Of a stretch of DNA of 23,868 nt, positions 1-9,604 are shown piece after piece. Under the pieces are notes generated by a model, which saw only the letters and a list, made by a program, of their open reading frames with translations, searched no databases and was not told the origin of the DNA. The DNA comes from Larix sibirica (taxonomy: Eukaryota; Streptophyta; Pinopsida; Pinales; Pinaceae), in contig NWUY0300008648.1 of assembly GCA_004151065.3 (NCBI GenBank), forward strand, positions 63,888 through 87,755, written 5' to 3'. Position 1 is the stretch's first letter, and every line of letters begins with the position of its first letter. Both the position numbers and the translations under genes were made by a program.

Positions 1-345
1 TTGAGTAGTGCCTTTCATGTGGCTGCAACTTTCTTCTCTGAAAAGCAATGGGGTGCTTATTTTGCATCACAACTGCTCCAATGCCTTCAGCAAAGGCCTC
101 ACATTCAAGCACAAATGGGTGAGTGAAATCAAGTAAGGAAACGACCGGGAAGCTATTCATTACTTTCTTCATTTTGCTGAAAACCTTTTCAGCTTCCTCA
201 AACCAACTAAAGATTCCTTATTTGTAAGGTCAGTTAAGGGTGCTTCCAACTGAGAGAATCCCTTGAAAAATTTTCTATAGTATGTGCATATCCCAATGAA
301 TCCTCTCAATTCAGTCACATTCTTGGGGATTATCCAATCAAGAAT
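1..345 (-). pseudogene. Ty3/gypsy element A: RT-RNase H connection and start of RNase H, cut by window edge
   Basis: This is the most 3' part of element A inside the window, read leftwards. From about 330 to 200 the minus strand reads as the Ty3/gypsy connection region (PKNVTELRGFIGICTYYRKF, then APLTDL), which normally joins the RT thumb to RNase H. A one-base frameshift near 200 separates it from the RNase H start, which reads THPFVLECEAFAEGIGAVVM and then HPIAFQRRKLQPHERHYS. In the family the second segment has a catalytic Asp in an ECDAS-like motif. Here that codon (98-100) encodes Glu. The domain breaks off at base 1 only because the window ends, so the rest of RNase H, the integrase and the 3' LTR should lie to the left. 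The assignment is firm. The residue change and frameshift indicate a dead copy. Confidence 0.85.
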
Positions 346-349
346 AGTC

Positions 350-1182
350 TAGATCTTATCCATGTGGAATTTTACCCCATATTTCCCAGTCACATGTCCA
401 AGATCAGTAACTCCTTCATTCCAAACTCACATTTGGATAGCTTTGAATACAATGATTGTTCTGACAAAATTGTTGGTACAGCTTCCAAATGTTCCAAGTG
501 TTCATCTCAAGTCTTACTATAAATCAGAATATCATGAAAGAACACTAACACATACTTATGAAGCTGCTTATTGAATACTTTGTTCATGAAATATTGGAAT
601 GTAGTTGGAGCATTAGTCAAGCCAAAAGGCATGACTAAAAACTCAAAGTGTCCATATTGATAGCGGAAAGTTGTCTTCTATATGTCTTCCTCTCTCATTC
701 TGATTTGACGGTAACTAGAACAGAGGACTATCTTGGAAAATAATTTGGTCCCATGCAGCTCATCCATTAGCTCATCAATTCTTGGAATTGGGTACTAGTT
801 CTTAATGGAGATCCCGATAATCTATCCACATCCATAGCGTTCCATCTTTCTTCTTCACTAAAACTACTGAAGATGCAAAAGGAATCAAACTTGGTATGAT
901 GAGTACCAATTCAAGAAGTTCCTTAATACCCCTCTTGATTTCATCCTTGAACTTCTTGGGGTGATTATACGGCTGGTTCATGATGGGTTGTTCTCCCACC
1001 TCCAATTCTATTACATGCTCTACTGCTCTATCTGATGGCCTGCGACGTGGAACGTCTCCAAAAACCCTCTTATGCTTTCGAAGCAATTTCTTAATTTCCT
1101 TAGGGTGTTTTGAAACATATATGGTGGTTCCTTGAGTGGTGATGAGGCACTCAGAAGCCCACTCAATGTCTCCATTTCTCAA
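350..1182 (-). pseudogene. Ty3/gypsy element A: reverse transcriptase, decayed
   Basis: The 802-1182 part is open and carries the region before RT (LLRKHKRVFGDVP, DRAVEHVIELEVGEQPIM, FKDEIKRGIKELLE), then the first RT block (PFASSVVLVKKKDGTLWMWI-DYRDLH). Further left, at about 640-500, another frame gives [16 protein letters not shown] and [16 protein letters not shown] followed by TGA. In active plant Ty3/gypsy RT the last block holds two catalytic aspartates (FFDD). Here the first is His (codon at 534-536), so polymerase activity would be lost. The TGA after SKT replaces a Trp usually found there. The order gag, protease, RT on one strand and the distance to the LTR at 3019 fit one element. 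The RT family is certain, but I did not assign a lineage within Ty3/gypsy. Confidence 0.9.
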
Positions 1183-1289
1183 AATTCATATCATACTATG
1201 TGAGGGCACCACTTGGTTTGGATAGGTGTTGACGCATTGCAAAAAAAATTGCTTCCCATCAAAATCTTGGAAGCGTATTTGAGGCACCT

Positions 1290-1610
1290 TTTAATTTATG
1301 GAATTCCCCCCCATGGAGTACAACCATTGCACTCCCAACACCAAGTTAGTGTCGACCACATTCACAACATAAAAATTGTATGTCAAGGTATAATCTCCTA
1401 TGGTTACTTGCAACTTTGGAATCCATCTAGTACAGCCCATGGAGTTATTACCTAGTATGATGACTATGATACCTTCAAAGGTTTTAGTAGAAAGCTTCCT
1501 TCTTTCCTCCAAGGTTTCATCAATGAAATTATGAGTAGCACCTCCATAAACCAAAATGGTAACCTGCTACCCTTGAATCTGAGAGTGTGGAAGCAAGGTA
1601 TTCCTGCCAA
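1290..1610 (-). pseudogene. Ty3/gypsy element A: aspartic protease domain, catalytic Asp lost
   Basis: Reading leftwards from about 1560, the frame gives VYGGATHNFIDETLEERR, then FEGIIVIILGNNSMGCTRWI, and DTNLVLGVQWLYSMG. This matches the retropepsin-like protease of plant Ty3/gypsy polyproteins, where the equivalent motif is a D-G-G-A-T-H-N-F-I sequence and the LGVQWL block is the conserved C-terminal part. The catalytic Asp is replaced by Tyr (codon 1546-1548), which would abolish proteolysis. The domain is otherwise open for about 85 codons. It lies between gag (to the right) and RT (to the left), the standard order. There is no Met start, as expected for an internal polyprotein domain. 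Confidence 0.85.
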
Positions 1611-1734
1611 GACTGCAATATTGCCACTTGATGGTGGTAATTTTTATTCATCTACAGTCTCATAATAACCATATAATTCAACTATCTCATCATCTTCATC
1701 ATCCTTGGTTTCACTCTATTAGAATACCTCAATG

Positions 1735-2395
1735 TGATGTGCATTTCCTTTGGTAGACTTGTGGCTTGGAACCCATGGTTTCTGGCAAGTAAAACTTAAC
1801 TTTCTCCTCCTCAATTCATCTCGATATTTGAAATTATTCTCCTTCTTGAAAGTGCCAATCAAATTCCTCAGGGGAGGTCTTTGACTCCTGAAATTGGTAG
1901 GTACAGAATCCTTGGGAGGAAATATTGTTCTTGGGATGACATCCTATAGATCTCTAGTTCTGCTCATTGCATCCCGCAGACTAGATGGTCTATAGGATTT
2001 AACCAACCCTTTCAATGGATATGCTAATCCTTCTATGAATAAAAGGATCAAGTGAGCTTCAGATATATCAGTGACCATTACAACTAGCTTCTGAAACTTA
2101 GAAATACATGCCTTGAGAGTTATTGTATGTCTCAAATGTGCTAGCTCCGTGAAGGATATCTCAAGATCCTTATGATCAAATCTATCGACCAATATTCTAG
2201 TGTTCTCTTAAAAGGTTGAAACTTGGTTAGCCTCTCCATCAAGATGCAAGGTATCCATTTTGATGGCATCCCTTTCACCCACAGGGTTCAATTGAAAATA
2301 TGTATCCAATTTTTGGATCCATGCACTTGCAGTACACTTGGATGAACCATCAAAATTTGGGAGAGAGATATTACCAATGACATTCTTCAACTAAA
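1735..2395 (-). pseudogene. Ty3/gypsy element A: gag with degenerate zinc knuckle
   Basis: Gag is the structural protein that packages the element RNA. From 2390 leftwards the frame reads LPNFDGSSKCTASAWIQKLD and TYFQLNPVGERDAIKMDTLH, ending where a Trp pair is usual. From 2192 a second segment reads VDRFDHKDLEISFTELAHLR, then AYPLKGLVKSYRPSSLRDAM and SRTRDL. These are the two halves of a retrotransposon gag domain, separated by a stop or frameshift near 2208. Around 1760-1800 the frame gives a knuckle-like LSFTCQKPWVPSHKS. Related elements have Cys where both outer Ser now sit, so nucleic-acid binding by this knuckle is probably lost. An acidic spacer follows before the protease. The region from 2396 to about 3000 is leader-like and holds no clear frame. 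Confidence 0.8.
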
Positions 2396-3000
2396 AATTT
2401 TGTGTAGGCATCCTATTTCCCCCTCTTGGATGGAGTTTGTATTGGAATTCACAGAAATCCTTGAAGGACAATGCTCTCCTGCAATCTTCACTCATTGTCT
2501 AATACTCTGCATAGTGATCATCCCATGTAGCAATGGACTCACTTTGTACTTCTAGTTCCTCTTTATTCTCTTCAGTGAATTTGGGAATGGTAGGCCATGG
2601 ATGACTCTTGATATCACTCTTGGACACATGAGGCTGATTGTGAGGCCCTATTTTTTAAAAGAGAGTCTCACCAAAGACCTTATGTCCATCATGTTAAGGA
2701 CCACTGTTGCTTCCTTCTCCATCTTTTTTTACCAATTGCTTGGCAAGAAATTCTCAAGTATCTTGAACTGATTGGATAATGTTCTGAGATATTTTTGCAT
2801 TCCCTTCAGCATGCTATGAACAAAATATCTAAATTCTTCTCTTTCATCCATGATAGACATCTCTTTTTCTCCTTGAAGCTTGCCTTTAGTGGAGTTGAAA
2901 TCTTATTCTATAAGGGTTTCTTTTGGATATTTTTCTTTAGGATATGGTTTTCTCTTCAGACTCATCAAGAATAATCATGAGTAGGTTCATAGGACCATGC

Positions 3001-3012
3001 CATCTGATACCA
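3001..3012 (-). other. Primer-binding site of element A (tRNA-iMet type)
   Basis: On the minus strand the bases TGGTATCAGATG lie six bases downstream of the inferred LTR end. The first ten match the TGGTATCAGA of the common plant initiator-Met primer-binding site. It fixes the element's orientation and separates LTR from leader. Confidence 0.75.
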
Positions 3013-4042
3013 CTATAATGTACCTCTTCAGAAAAAAAGGCACGGTACAAAAATTCAAAGGAAGACTAGCTAGTTTGTTTCAGACTTATTCAAACACAAC
3101 AAGACTCTTCATATTCTTACCAAAACAAGTATTGAGGTTAACTACAGCCTTTGGAAAGCTTATAGGATCCTAATACATACTCCCAACTTTGGCAGTTGCA
3201 CATTCTCTGGGTGCATCATGCCTGGGATGACCCTTTGGCAAAGCCAAAGACTCTAAGGCAATATCCCTGGGGATTATGTGGAATCCAATGGCTTCTAGTG
3301 CATATATGGAAGTGGCTGGCCTGAAAACTACCCCAACCAACAATAACAACACTCATATCAACAATTAGGCTCAATTGGATTCAGTTTGGAAGCTAGAAAA
3401 CAAGTTACTAGTTTCAAGACAACTCAACTAGTTAAATTCCAAACTTTCCCAAATGGATCAAGGGGGTCATGAATTTCTAATGCAAGGATTGGGATGGGTT
3501 CATCTGAGTCTTAAAAATCTTCAAAAATGCATAGAATTCAATTTGGATACATAGAAAATTGTTTGTTGCATTAATTCAGGAAACTAGCTAGATTTGACTA
3601 CACAACAAGCATAGGGATAAACCTCCTTTGAAGAGAAATAAAAATTTGTAGCATATGAAATGACTTGCTATTATTAATTGCATAAGATTCCATAAACATT
3701 ACATATCTGAGATTACAGCATCAAATATCCATGATATCATTAGCTTCATTCAATATCAAATACAACTACTAAAATTTACAGAAAGCTCACTAAATCTACT
3801 TGATGTATTCAACACATGATAAAACATGAACTCACTTTCCTACAAGAGGATTGGACCTGCAATTTTCCTTAGTGAGAAAGTTTGAATTCCATTCTCATCA
3901 TGGTCTGGTTGAAGCCTCAACTAGAATGATGAACTGACTCCCAATTGGTGACTAACGACACATCTCCCAAGTCTTGAGAAGCTCAGAGCTCTCAATGCAA
4001 AACAAAAAATGGAAAAATATGTGTGTGGGTGTGCTCCCCCTT

Positions 4043-4050
4043 CTTTTATA
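4043..4050 (-). promoter_or_regulatory. TATA box of the element A LTR promoter
   Basis: The minus strand reads TATAAAAG inside the LTR, followed by a G-rich stretch. The position, about 1 kb before the inner LTR end, divides U3 from R-U5. Transcription would start some 30 bases further left and run toward gag. Confidence 0.55.
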
Positions 4051-4124
4051 ACTTGATTTGGATTTAGTATTCAATGAATATGGACCAGAACCTCATACAA
4101 TGCGCCCTCACTAACTAATTTTGG

Positions 4125-4375
4125 ACTTGCATCTTTTATCCTTTGTTTTCCTTGCTTTCTTTCCTTCCTGCTTTGATATGATTTTCCTGCTTTTCCTTGA
4201 TTTTCTCTTCCTTCCTACTTTTCCAGTGCCTTTCCTACTTTTTTTCTACTTTCTTCTTTTATGTGCTTTCCTACTTTTATGTTGCTTTTTTCTTTTCTTG
4301 GCTTTCCTGAGTTTATGCTGCCTTCCAGCTTTTTAGTGGATTTATTGATTTTCTTTGCTTTTCTTCCAGTTGTCA
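4125..4375. repeat. Pyrimidine-rich degenerate repeats in LTR U3
   Basis: The plus strand is almost entirely C and T, with a recurring motif close to GCTTTCCTACTTTTATG spaced roughly 20-30 bases apart. It sits directly upstream of the LTR TATA box in transcription order, where retrotransposon U3 regions often carry repeated enhancer-like elements. Long Phe/Leu-rich open frames here are composition artefacts. Confidence 0.5.
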
Positions 4376-4453
4376 TTGTGGAAGACAGATCATAGGGTCC
4401 ACAAGATATCATATGCACCCTCCTAGGCCACCTAAGCATATCCACTCCTCACA

Positions 4454-5059
4454 CTATTAAATAATAATCAAATAATTACAATTTATGAACTACACACTTT
4501 CCTAAGTTTTAAATTTAATTAAACTAGACATTTTTGGGTACACCAAAATTAACCCCTACACTTTATTGAGTTTTTTCCAGAACCCATAGGGATTGAATGG
4601 GTAGAAGGATGACCATGGAGTCCTTAGGGAGGGTACATTACATGAGGCCATATTAGACAATAAAGAAGCACATGACCAGGTTAGTTCAAGTAACTATGTA
4701 GCAACTCATCCATTTCAACAAGCCATCTAAGTGACTCCCAACATTGAAGAAAACAACATTCAACAGATGAAGCTCATCCTAAGTAGGGCCCTCCCTTTTA
4801 CAAGTTTTTATAGATATGTTTAAAAGTATTTGAATCCTAAACTCTTTTGTAAAGTAGTACACTAGTTGTAGCTGGTTATTTGCAGTTGATTATGGTACCT
4901 TAGATAAATATGTAATAGCAATTACTTTCTATAATATTGATAGGAATTCCAAGGAAATTTTTGTAATCAAAAGCTTCCTAGTTCAGTCATAGCTATCCCT
5001 CTCTTTTTTGTAGATATCCCTCTTTTTTTTATAATATAATACATTTGTTCTTGTTAAAG
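4454..5059. other. Unassigned AT-rich spacer
   Basis: No coding frame longer than background, no tRNA-like structure and no LTR signature could be supported. The stretch lies between the outer end of the element A LTR and the tract that trails the Penelope-like fragment. Confidence 0.5.
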
Positions 5060-5240
5060 AGAAATAGGATAAGAGAGTGATGGATAGAATTTTGAGAAGG
5101 TGAGCTTAAAAAGGGAAGTTGGAAAAAGACAACAAATGAAAGGGGGTGCATGAAAGAAAGAAATGATGATAATAATAAGGATAAGAGGATAAGGAAGATG
5201 TGATAGGAGAGAGAGGGAAGAGTAACAAGGGGACAAAATA
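5060..5240. repeat. Purine-rich tract (plus strand)
   Basis: The plus strand is dominated by A and G (AAAGGGGGTG, GAAAGAAAG, GGATAAGAGGATAAGG, GAGAGAGAGGG). On the minus strand it is a pyrimidine-rich trailer downstream of the Penelope-like coding remnant and could be part of its 3' untranslated region. The Leu/Ser/Pro-rich frames seen here reflect composition only. Confidence 0.45.
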
Positions 5241-5329
5241 ATATTGGCATTGGATTTGATGGAAGGGAAACATAATAATTACAAGCATGAGGACATGCTA
5301 TTAAGGGGGTATCCGGTTTCCGGTTTAGG

Positions 5330-6110
5330 AGAATTAATTGGAGCAAATATGGTGGATGATTGGTTTCCAATACTGTCTCATCTTGCATCCATCATCTTGA
5401 TTAAAATTGTTAGGATGATTTTTCAATCTCTAAGGCTTCCCTAATGATACAATATGATTAATGTGGATTAGAAGATAAGGATTTGGTTTGGTCAAAGCAC
5501 ATAAAATGTTTAGAGCAGTGGGAGTGTTTTTTTATGGCATATTTGGTAAGTTTATTGTGAAAGGTGTCAGTTATATGTTCTTTTAGATGAGTTTGGATCG
5601 ATTTGCATGTTTTACCAATATAGGATTTGCTACAAGGGGAGGGAAATTGGTACATGCCTTGGGATAGAAGAGGGTTTGATTTGTCCTTCACCCTTCAAAA
5701 TATTTGTTTGAGATTTTTGTGAGGTTCAAATAGGGTTTTGATATTCCACTTGGATAATATTTTAGAAATACGTTCAGTGAAAAGATGCAATAATATAGGG
5801 AAATCAAATTTGGAGGAGATTTATTGTGATGGGATTTGATGGGATTCAGATGGAAGGTTAAATGAAAGGTTTTGTTGATCTAGGTTACAAAGTAGCCATT
5901 AGAAACAAAGGATTTAGTTAGGCGGTTTCTTTCATCTTGTAAGTGTTGAGGATGATAGATGTGCATAACTCTAGAGATCAGTGTTTTAAGCACATCATAT
6001 TTTTTTTCTCCTTCATTTTTGAAAAATACTGTAATATAGGAAGATAGCGCATGATACAAAGCGGAAGTTGTGGAAACATCTAATGACCGCAACTATTTTG
6101 GGTCTACTCC
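5330..6110 (-). pseudogene. Penelope-like retroelement fragment with GIY-YIG endonuclease
   Basis: Reading leftwards from about 6090, the first segment contains STTSALYHALSSY, then EGEKKYDVLKTLISRVMHIY and HPQHLQDERNRLTKSFVSNG, ending YFVT. This matches the connector after the RT domain in Penelope-like elements, which typically has an LxxLIxR...DEL...NGY pattern. After a frame change, 5691-5461 encodes a GIY-YIG nuclease: GMYQF (residues 12-16), SYIGKT (23-28), LKEH (36-39) and AIKKHSHCSKH (52-62). The tail continues as IREALEIEK and, one frame over, HPNNFNQDDG and YWKPIIHHI (about 5410-5340). The usual catalytic Arg after YIG appears as His and the usual Glu in the AxAEH-like motif as Lys, so the nuclease is probably inactive. 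No polymerase motifs were found upstream, so the copy is 5'-truncated at about 6110. Such GIY-YIG elements are known in animals and reported in conifers. Confidence 0.8.
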
Positions 6111-6720
6111 CACAGCTATTTAAATAACATGAGGAAATAAAGAGAAGGGGAAGAAATCGAAGAAAAAGAAGAAAGTATAAAAGCAGAAGTAGATCACAGT
6201 TTTGGCCGAAGATAGTCTCTTGTCTAAGTTTGGGTTCTGGTCTATGTAATCAAGTTATGGGTTTTGTTGGTATACGCAAATATTTGATGGTTCATTCCAT
6301 GGATAGTAAATTGAGGCTATAGAGTCGTATGAACCCTTTTTACTAGAGAACTTATATTAATATGAATAATTATTATTGGCCCCCTTAAATTTTCTATGCG
6401 TGTGATGTGTAATGCTTTATGTTCTTCGATTTATATCTATTGTGTATCTATGTTTTATGTATGATTGATCATGTTTGATAAATCTATATTTTTATATTAT
6501 GAACAGAGATAGTGATCGATTTATCCATGCAGTTAAACCTCCTTATTCTACACAGGTCTTGGTTGTGCTTCAAGCAAAACCTTCTCCTACAATATTGTGA
6601 AAATGCCACTACACTAGACTACAACAATGCCCTTAATTGGCCCCTACACAAGAACCCTAGCATCTATTTTTCACCAACAAATGGTTCCATTACCAGGGCC
6701 TAGTTTCTAACAATATGTCG
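6111..6720 (+). other. Possible LTR or promoter-bearing sequence
   Basis: This stretch begins where the Penelope-like fragment ends. It opens with a purine-rich run (AAGAGAAGGGGAAGAAATCG) followed by a good TATA box at 6176-6183. The rest is AT-rich with no coding frame I can assign. An LTR or 5' region belonging to the gag-bearing element that starts near 7870 would fit this layout, but I could not find a clear primer-binding site or a second copy. Confidence 0.3.
6176..6183 (+). promoter_or_regulatory. TATA-box-like site
   Basis: TATAAAAG followed by CAGAAG, directly after a purine-rich tract. This matches the plant TATA consensus and the usual LTR promoter form. No transcript evidence can be read from sequence alone. 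Confidence 0.35.
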
Positions 6721-7590
6721 TTAACTGCATGGATGCACTGGTGTCGACATGCCATGTTCAAGATTGGTGGGACAAGAAGTTTGAAGATTTTGTAGTACAA
6801 GAAGCAAAACTATGAGGGTATGATTCACTCAAGCTCAGAGAATACATCATTTACAGAGGACTGATATTATATCAATATGAAGTTTTGTGGGTTGAATTCT
6901 CGATAGGATTATCTAAGTTGATAAAAATACTTTCAAAAGCTCCAGAATATCACAACTGATAACGAAGAATTATGTAGTGGACTCAGAGAGACCTAGTAGA
7001 TTTGCAATAATTGAATACTCCGCTAGCTAGGGCTGTTGATTTTTGGGTAGAAAATGTTATGACAAGGTATATTGTTCAATTTGTAGTAAAAAAAACCAGG
7101 TTGTATCTATGGTTGAGGAAGATGTCAAGAGAGGAGCAAGAGGCAGATTATTGAAATAGGTTCCACTGTGGATTAAGACTTGGATGGTTGAATATGGATT
7201 TTTTCCATTTATTTGGATTAGAATGGAGGATTAAAATCCCCATGCCTCCTGGGGAATGGTCAAGGTGATGCTACTCCATTGCGAAAGGTAGAAGCTACAT
7301 ACAATAAGGGGGGATATGTTAACGACGCCATGGCTAATCATGCAGAAAGAAGAGAAAAAATATGTGAAAAGTGGTGGAAGATGCAGACAAGGAAAGAGAA
7401 GAAGAGAAGTACGCAACTAGAAGGGGAGTTACAGAATGGAGAAAGTAGTGAGGAAAGGGAGAGTGAGTTATGATATATGAAGAGGAGAGAGGAACTACTT
7501 GGTTTGTGGTTAATAGGAAGAGGAATAGAGGTATAGGTTTTCCTAGTAAAAGGAAGCTAGGGAGAAGGTACAAGTAAAGAGAGGGACTAT
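6721..7590 (+). other. Decayed coding-like leader, Lys/Glu/Arg-rich
   Basis: No family could be assigned. Short frames give LREYIIYRGLILYQYEVLWV (about 6840-6900) and, at 7279-7473, a strongly charged segment (ERREKICEKWWKMQTRKEKK, ELQNGESSEERESEL). At about 7490-7560 one frame reads TWFVVNRKRNRGIGFPSKRK. The end of plant LINE ORF1 proteins is often similarly basic with an FxxV-type motif, so a LINE ORF1 remnant is conceivable. I saw no zinc knuckle or RRM motif to support it. The purine bias of 7340-7570 alone could explain the charged composition. Confidence 0.25.
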
Positions 7591-7869
7591 GAAGTTTAGT
7601 TTCCAAATCGGTCACATCATGAGCCATCCTTGGTTGAAGTTGTGGAATAGTCAGAGTTATCTGGACCTGCAAACAACTTTATCACCTCAGAAAGTGATCC
7701 CCCCATTGTCGCAAAATGAGATATTGGAAGTAACTATAGAAAAACTACTTCAAATACCCCCATGCACCCTCACAAAATTTGGTAACCCATTCTCAACACC
7801 GTGTTTTACAGTTACCTTGGTATATCCAAATTATTAGTATTTATACTAGTTTGCATATCATTTTGCTAG

Positions 7870-9190
7870 AAAGTGGAAGTAGTGGCAGTTCTCAACATAT
7901 TAGTAGTAACATTGTGGCTCAACTTGGTCCTCAAGGATTTATGTTGGTAGGACCCCCAACAACCACAATGATTGGAGTACCAGCAGGACTGCCTATAAAA
8001 TGTCCAAAATTTTGGTGTAATGCAAAACAACATTGGTTCCTTTGTGAATTCATATGGATATCCAAAGGGACCCCTTCGACATTGAATCTCATTGAATTTC
8101 ATACCACGTTACGTGGAAGAGCGCTACAATGGCATACAAAGTTGATGAAACGAAGGGATTCAAATGCACCATCCCTTACCCCAGCGAAGATAAAAGAATT
8201 ATTCTTAAACAAATTTTTGCAACCCAAGTCATAACAATAAGGGACACAAAACTAAGGGAGATTCATCATATGCAAGGAGAATCTGCCTAGGATTATGCAC
8301 AACAATTCGGGGATGTATTGGCTAAAATCTAGTTTATTGTACATGATGTCCACCACAAGGAATGGTTTCTTAAAGAATCGTTTCCACTAACTAGAATTCC
8401 CCTATCATAGTAGGTTATGAATTCATATCATACTGCTTTAGAGTAGGCTATGAGTATTGAAGAAATTTCTAATTACTCGACTGACACCGCGACTGGAACA
8501 TTATCGTCTATCAATGATTTATCGCATGTAGAAAGTCATCATGCTACCCTAATGGAGAAGATTCAAGAGATGACCATAGCAGATCCAAGTAAAATGTAGG
8601 TATGGTGCACAAGGTGTATGACGGAAGGCCATAGTGTATCAAAATGTCCCAAGATGAGGGGAGGAATAACCCCACCAGGAGGACCATTTCCCAATGATCA
8701 GAAAGCAACTATTGTGCAAGTCACTACAGAAAACATGTTTCATTCAGTTGTTCGTCCTATGTACCCGAATCCATAGATGTATTCTCTTAATGAATACTAT
8801 GATATTTGCAAAGCATTTGGACATTCACCGTGACTTTTCTCGATCCTACATAAATATTCTTGTAATCCAAATATCGTATACTATGAATTTTGTGTATCTA
8901 CAATACATAGTATAGATAAATGAAAAGCCTTAGATGCATTGATAGAAAGGTTAGGCTACTCCATATCTCGAGTAGCATATCAACCACAAGAAATGGGAGG
9001 AGGTGGAGGACACATAACAGGTTTTAGAGCTAGCTGAGGGGGAGGTCGCACAAGCCTGATTCGGTGTTACAACTGTAATGAGATTGGACATATGGATCAA
9101 TATTGTACCCTCCCCAAGAGACCATGGTGTAGCTATTGTAAAATGAACACTCACACTATTGAGGAATTCCTAGAGCTTATCACAAAATGA
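7870..9190 (+). pseudogene. Ty3/gypsy element B: gag with five CCHC-type knuckles
   Basis: The first frame, to 8234, carries GLPIKCPKFWCNAKQHWFLC, then LIEFHTTLRGRALQWHTKLM and KIKELFLNKFLQPKS. This is the core of a retrotransposon gag. A one-base shift near 8222 leads into a second frame (from 8225) with TKLREIHHMQGESA, a stop in place of the usual Trp, then DYAQQFGDVLAKI. That frame continues to 9190 through several stops and holds five knuckle positions between 8606 and 9169. Between knuckles are KALDALIERLGYSISRVAYQ and a Gly-rich linker. The protein would package element RNA in the cytoplasm. Protease follows downstream on the same strand. The copy is clearly dead and differs in sequence from element A, so it is a separate family. 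Confidence 0.8.
8606..9169 (+). other. Array of five retroviral-type zinc knuckles (CX2CX4HX4C)
   Basis: All five lie in one frame. Knuckle 1 (8606-8647) is intact, CTRCMTEGHSVSKC. Knuckle 2 (from 8798) reads YDICKAFGHSP then a stop, with the first Cys as Tyr. Knuckle 3 (8882-8923) is YEFCVSTIHSIDK plus TGA, with its first and last Cys lost. Knuckle 4 (9065-9106) is intact, CYNCNEIGHMDQYC. Knuckle 5 (9128-9169) is CSYCKMNTHTIEEF, with the last Cys as Phe. All spacings are exactly 14 codons. Most plant Ty3/gypsy gag proteins carry only one or a few such knuckles. Confidence 0.75.
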
Positions 9191-9604
9191 GTAGACCATG
9201 CAAGAAAACCAGGTAATTTAATCAACCCTGAACTATGAGAAGACCACAATCTGACAAGATTTTCTATTTCTAGAGGAGGGGTAAGAACAGGAGGAGATCA
9301 AAATAAATAAAATTTACTAGAGATAAGAAAAGCATCCCCACAAATAGAAAAATACAACCCGGTACACCAGAAAGCAATTTTCCTAGATGTTGTTGAAATG
9401 TTTAAGCAAATTCCAACTCCACCAACCAAAGACGTAGTAGTACCGTCTCAGAATATTAGAGCATATTACACATTGAGAGGTTTAAAAAGAGATACAACAT
9501 TCGGGAAGGTAAGGGACCCTGCCTCGCTATGGTTCACCTTCCTAGGAGATTTTTTGATGATGAAAGAACAACTTGTAAGTTACAAAAAACCATTCACACA
9601 ATGA
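9191..9604 (+). pseudogene. Element B: gag-protease linker
   Basis: The gag frame continues after a stop at 9188-9190 with DHARKPGNLINPEL, then stops, then KASPQIEKYNPVHQKAIFLD and VVEMFKQIPTPPTKDVVV, and stays open to 9604. No catalytic motif was seen. Linkers of this sort, variable in sequence and charged, separate gag knuckles from protease in plant Ty3/gypsy polyproteins. At 9601 the frame passes to the protease frame with a one-base shift. Confidence 0.55.

Larger units (their letters stand above)
3019..4453 (-). mobile_element. 5' LTR of Ty3/gypsy element A
   Basis: The inner edge is placed by the primer-binding site at 3001-3012. The first TG/CA-type end outside it is TGTACC (plus strand) at 3019, which reads as a terminal ACA on the minus strand. 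The outer edge is placed at 4453, where the minus strand begins TGTGAGGAG. This gives an LTR of about 1435 bp with TGT...ACA ends. A TATA box lies inside at 4043-4050 and a strongly biased pyrimidine-rich U3 block at about 4125-4375. The second LTR is outside the window, so the ends cannot be checked by LTR-LTR comparison. The five bases after the outer end (CTATT) are the candidate target duplication. Confidence 0.6.

Noticed and set aside
4121-4336. Phe/Leu-rich open frame resembling a membrane protein
   Set aside because: The strand is a C/T tract, so Phe, Leu, Ser and Pro codons are forced by composition. It lies in the U3 of an LTR.
5029-5388. Hydrophobic minus-strand open frames
   Set aside because: They overlap a purine-rich plus strand and the tail of the Penelope-like fragment in another frame. 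No motif supports them.
6370-6400. Shared CCCCCTTAAATTT-TCTATG words at 6375 and 23760, considered as a pair of LTR ends
   Set aside because: Similarity covers only about 20 bases and the flanks do not align, so it may be chance.
7334-7672. Minus-strand 112-codon Leu/Ser-rich frame
   Set aside because: It is the complement of an A/G-rich stretch, so it reflects base composition.
8951-9154. Minus-strand 67-codon frame
   Set aside because: It is the shadow of the gag zinc-knuckle region on the other strand.
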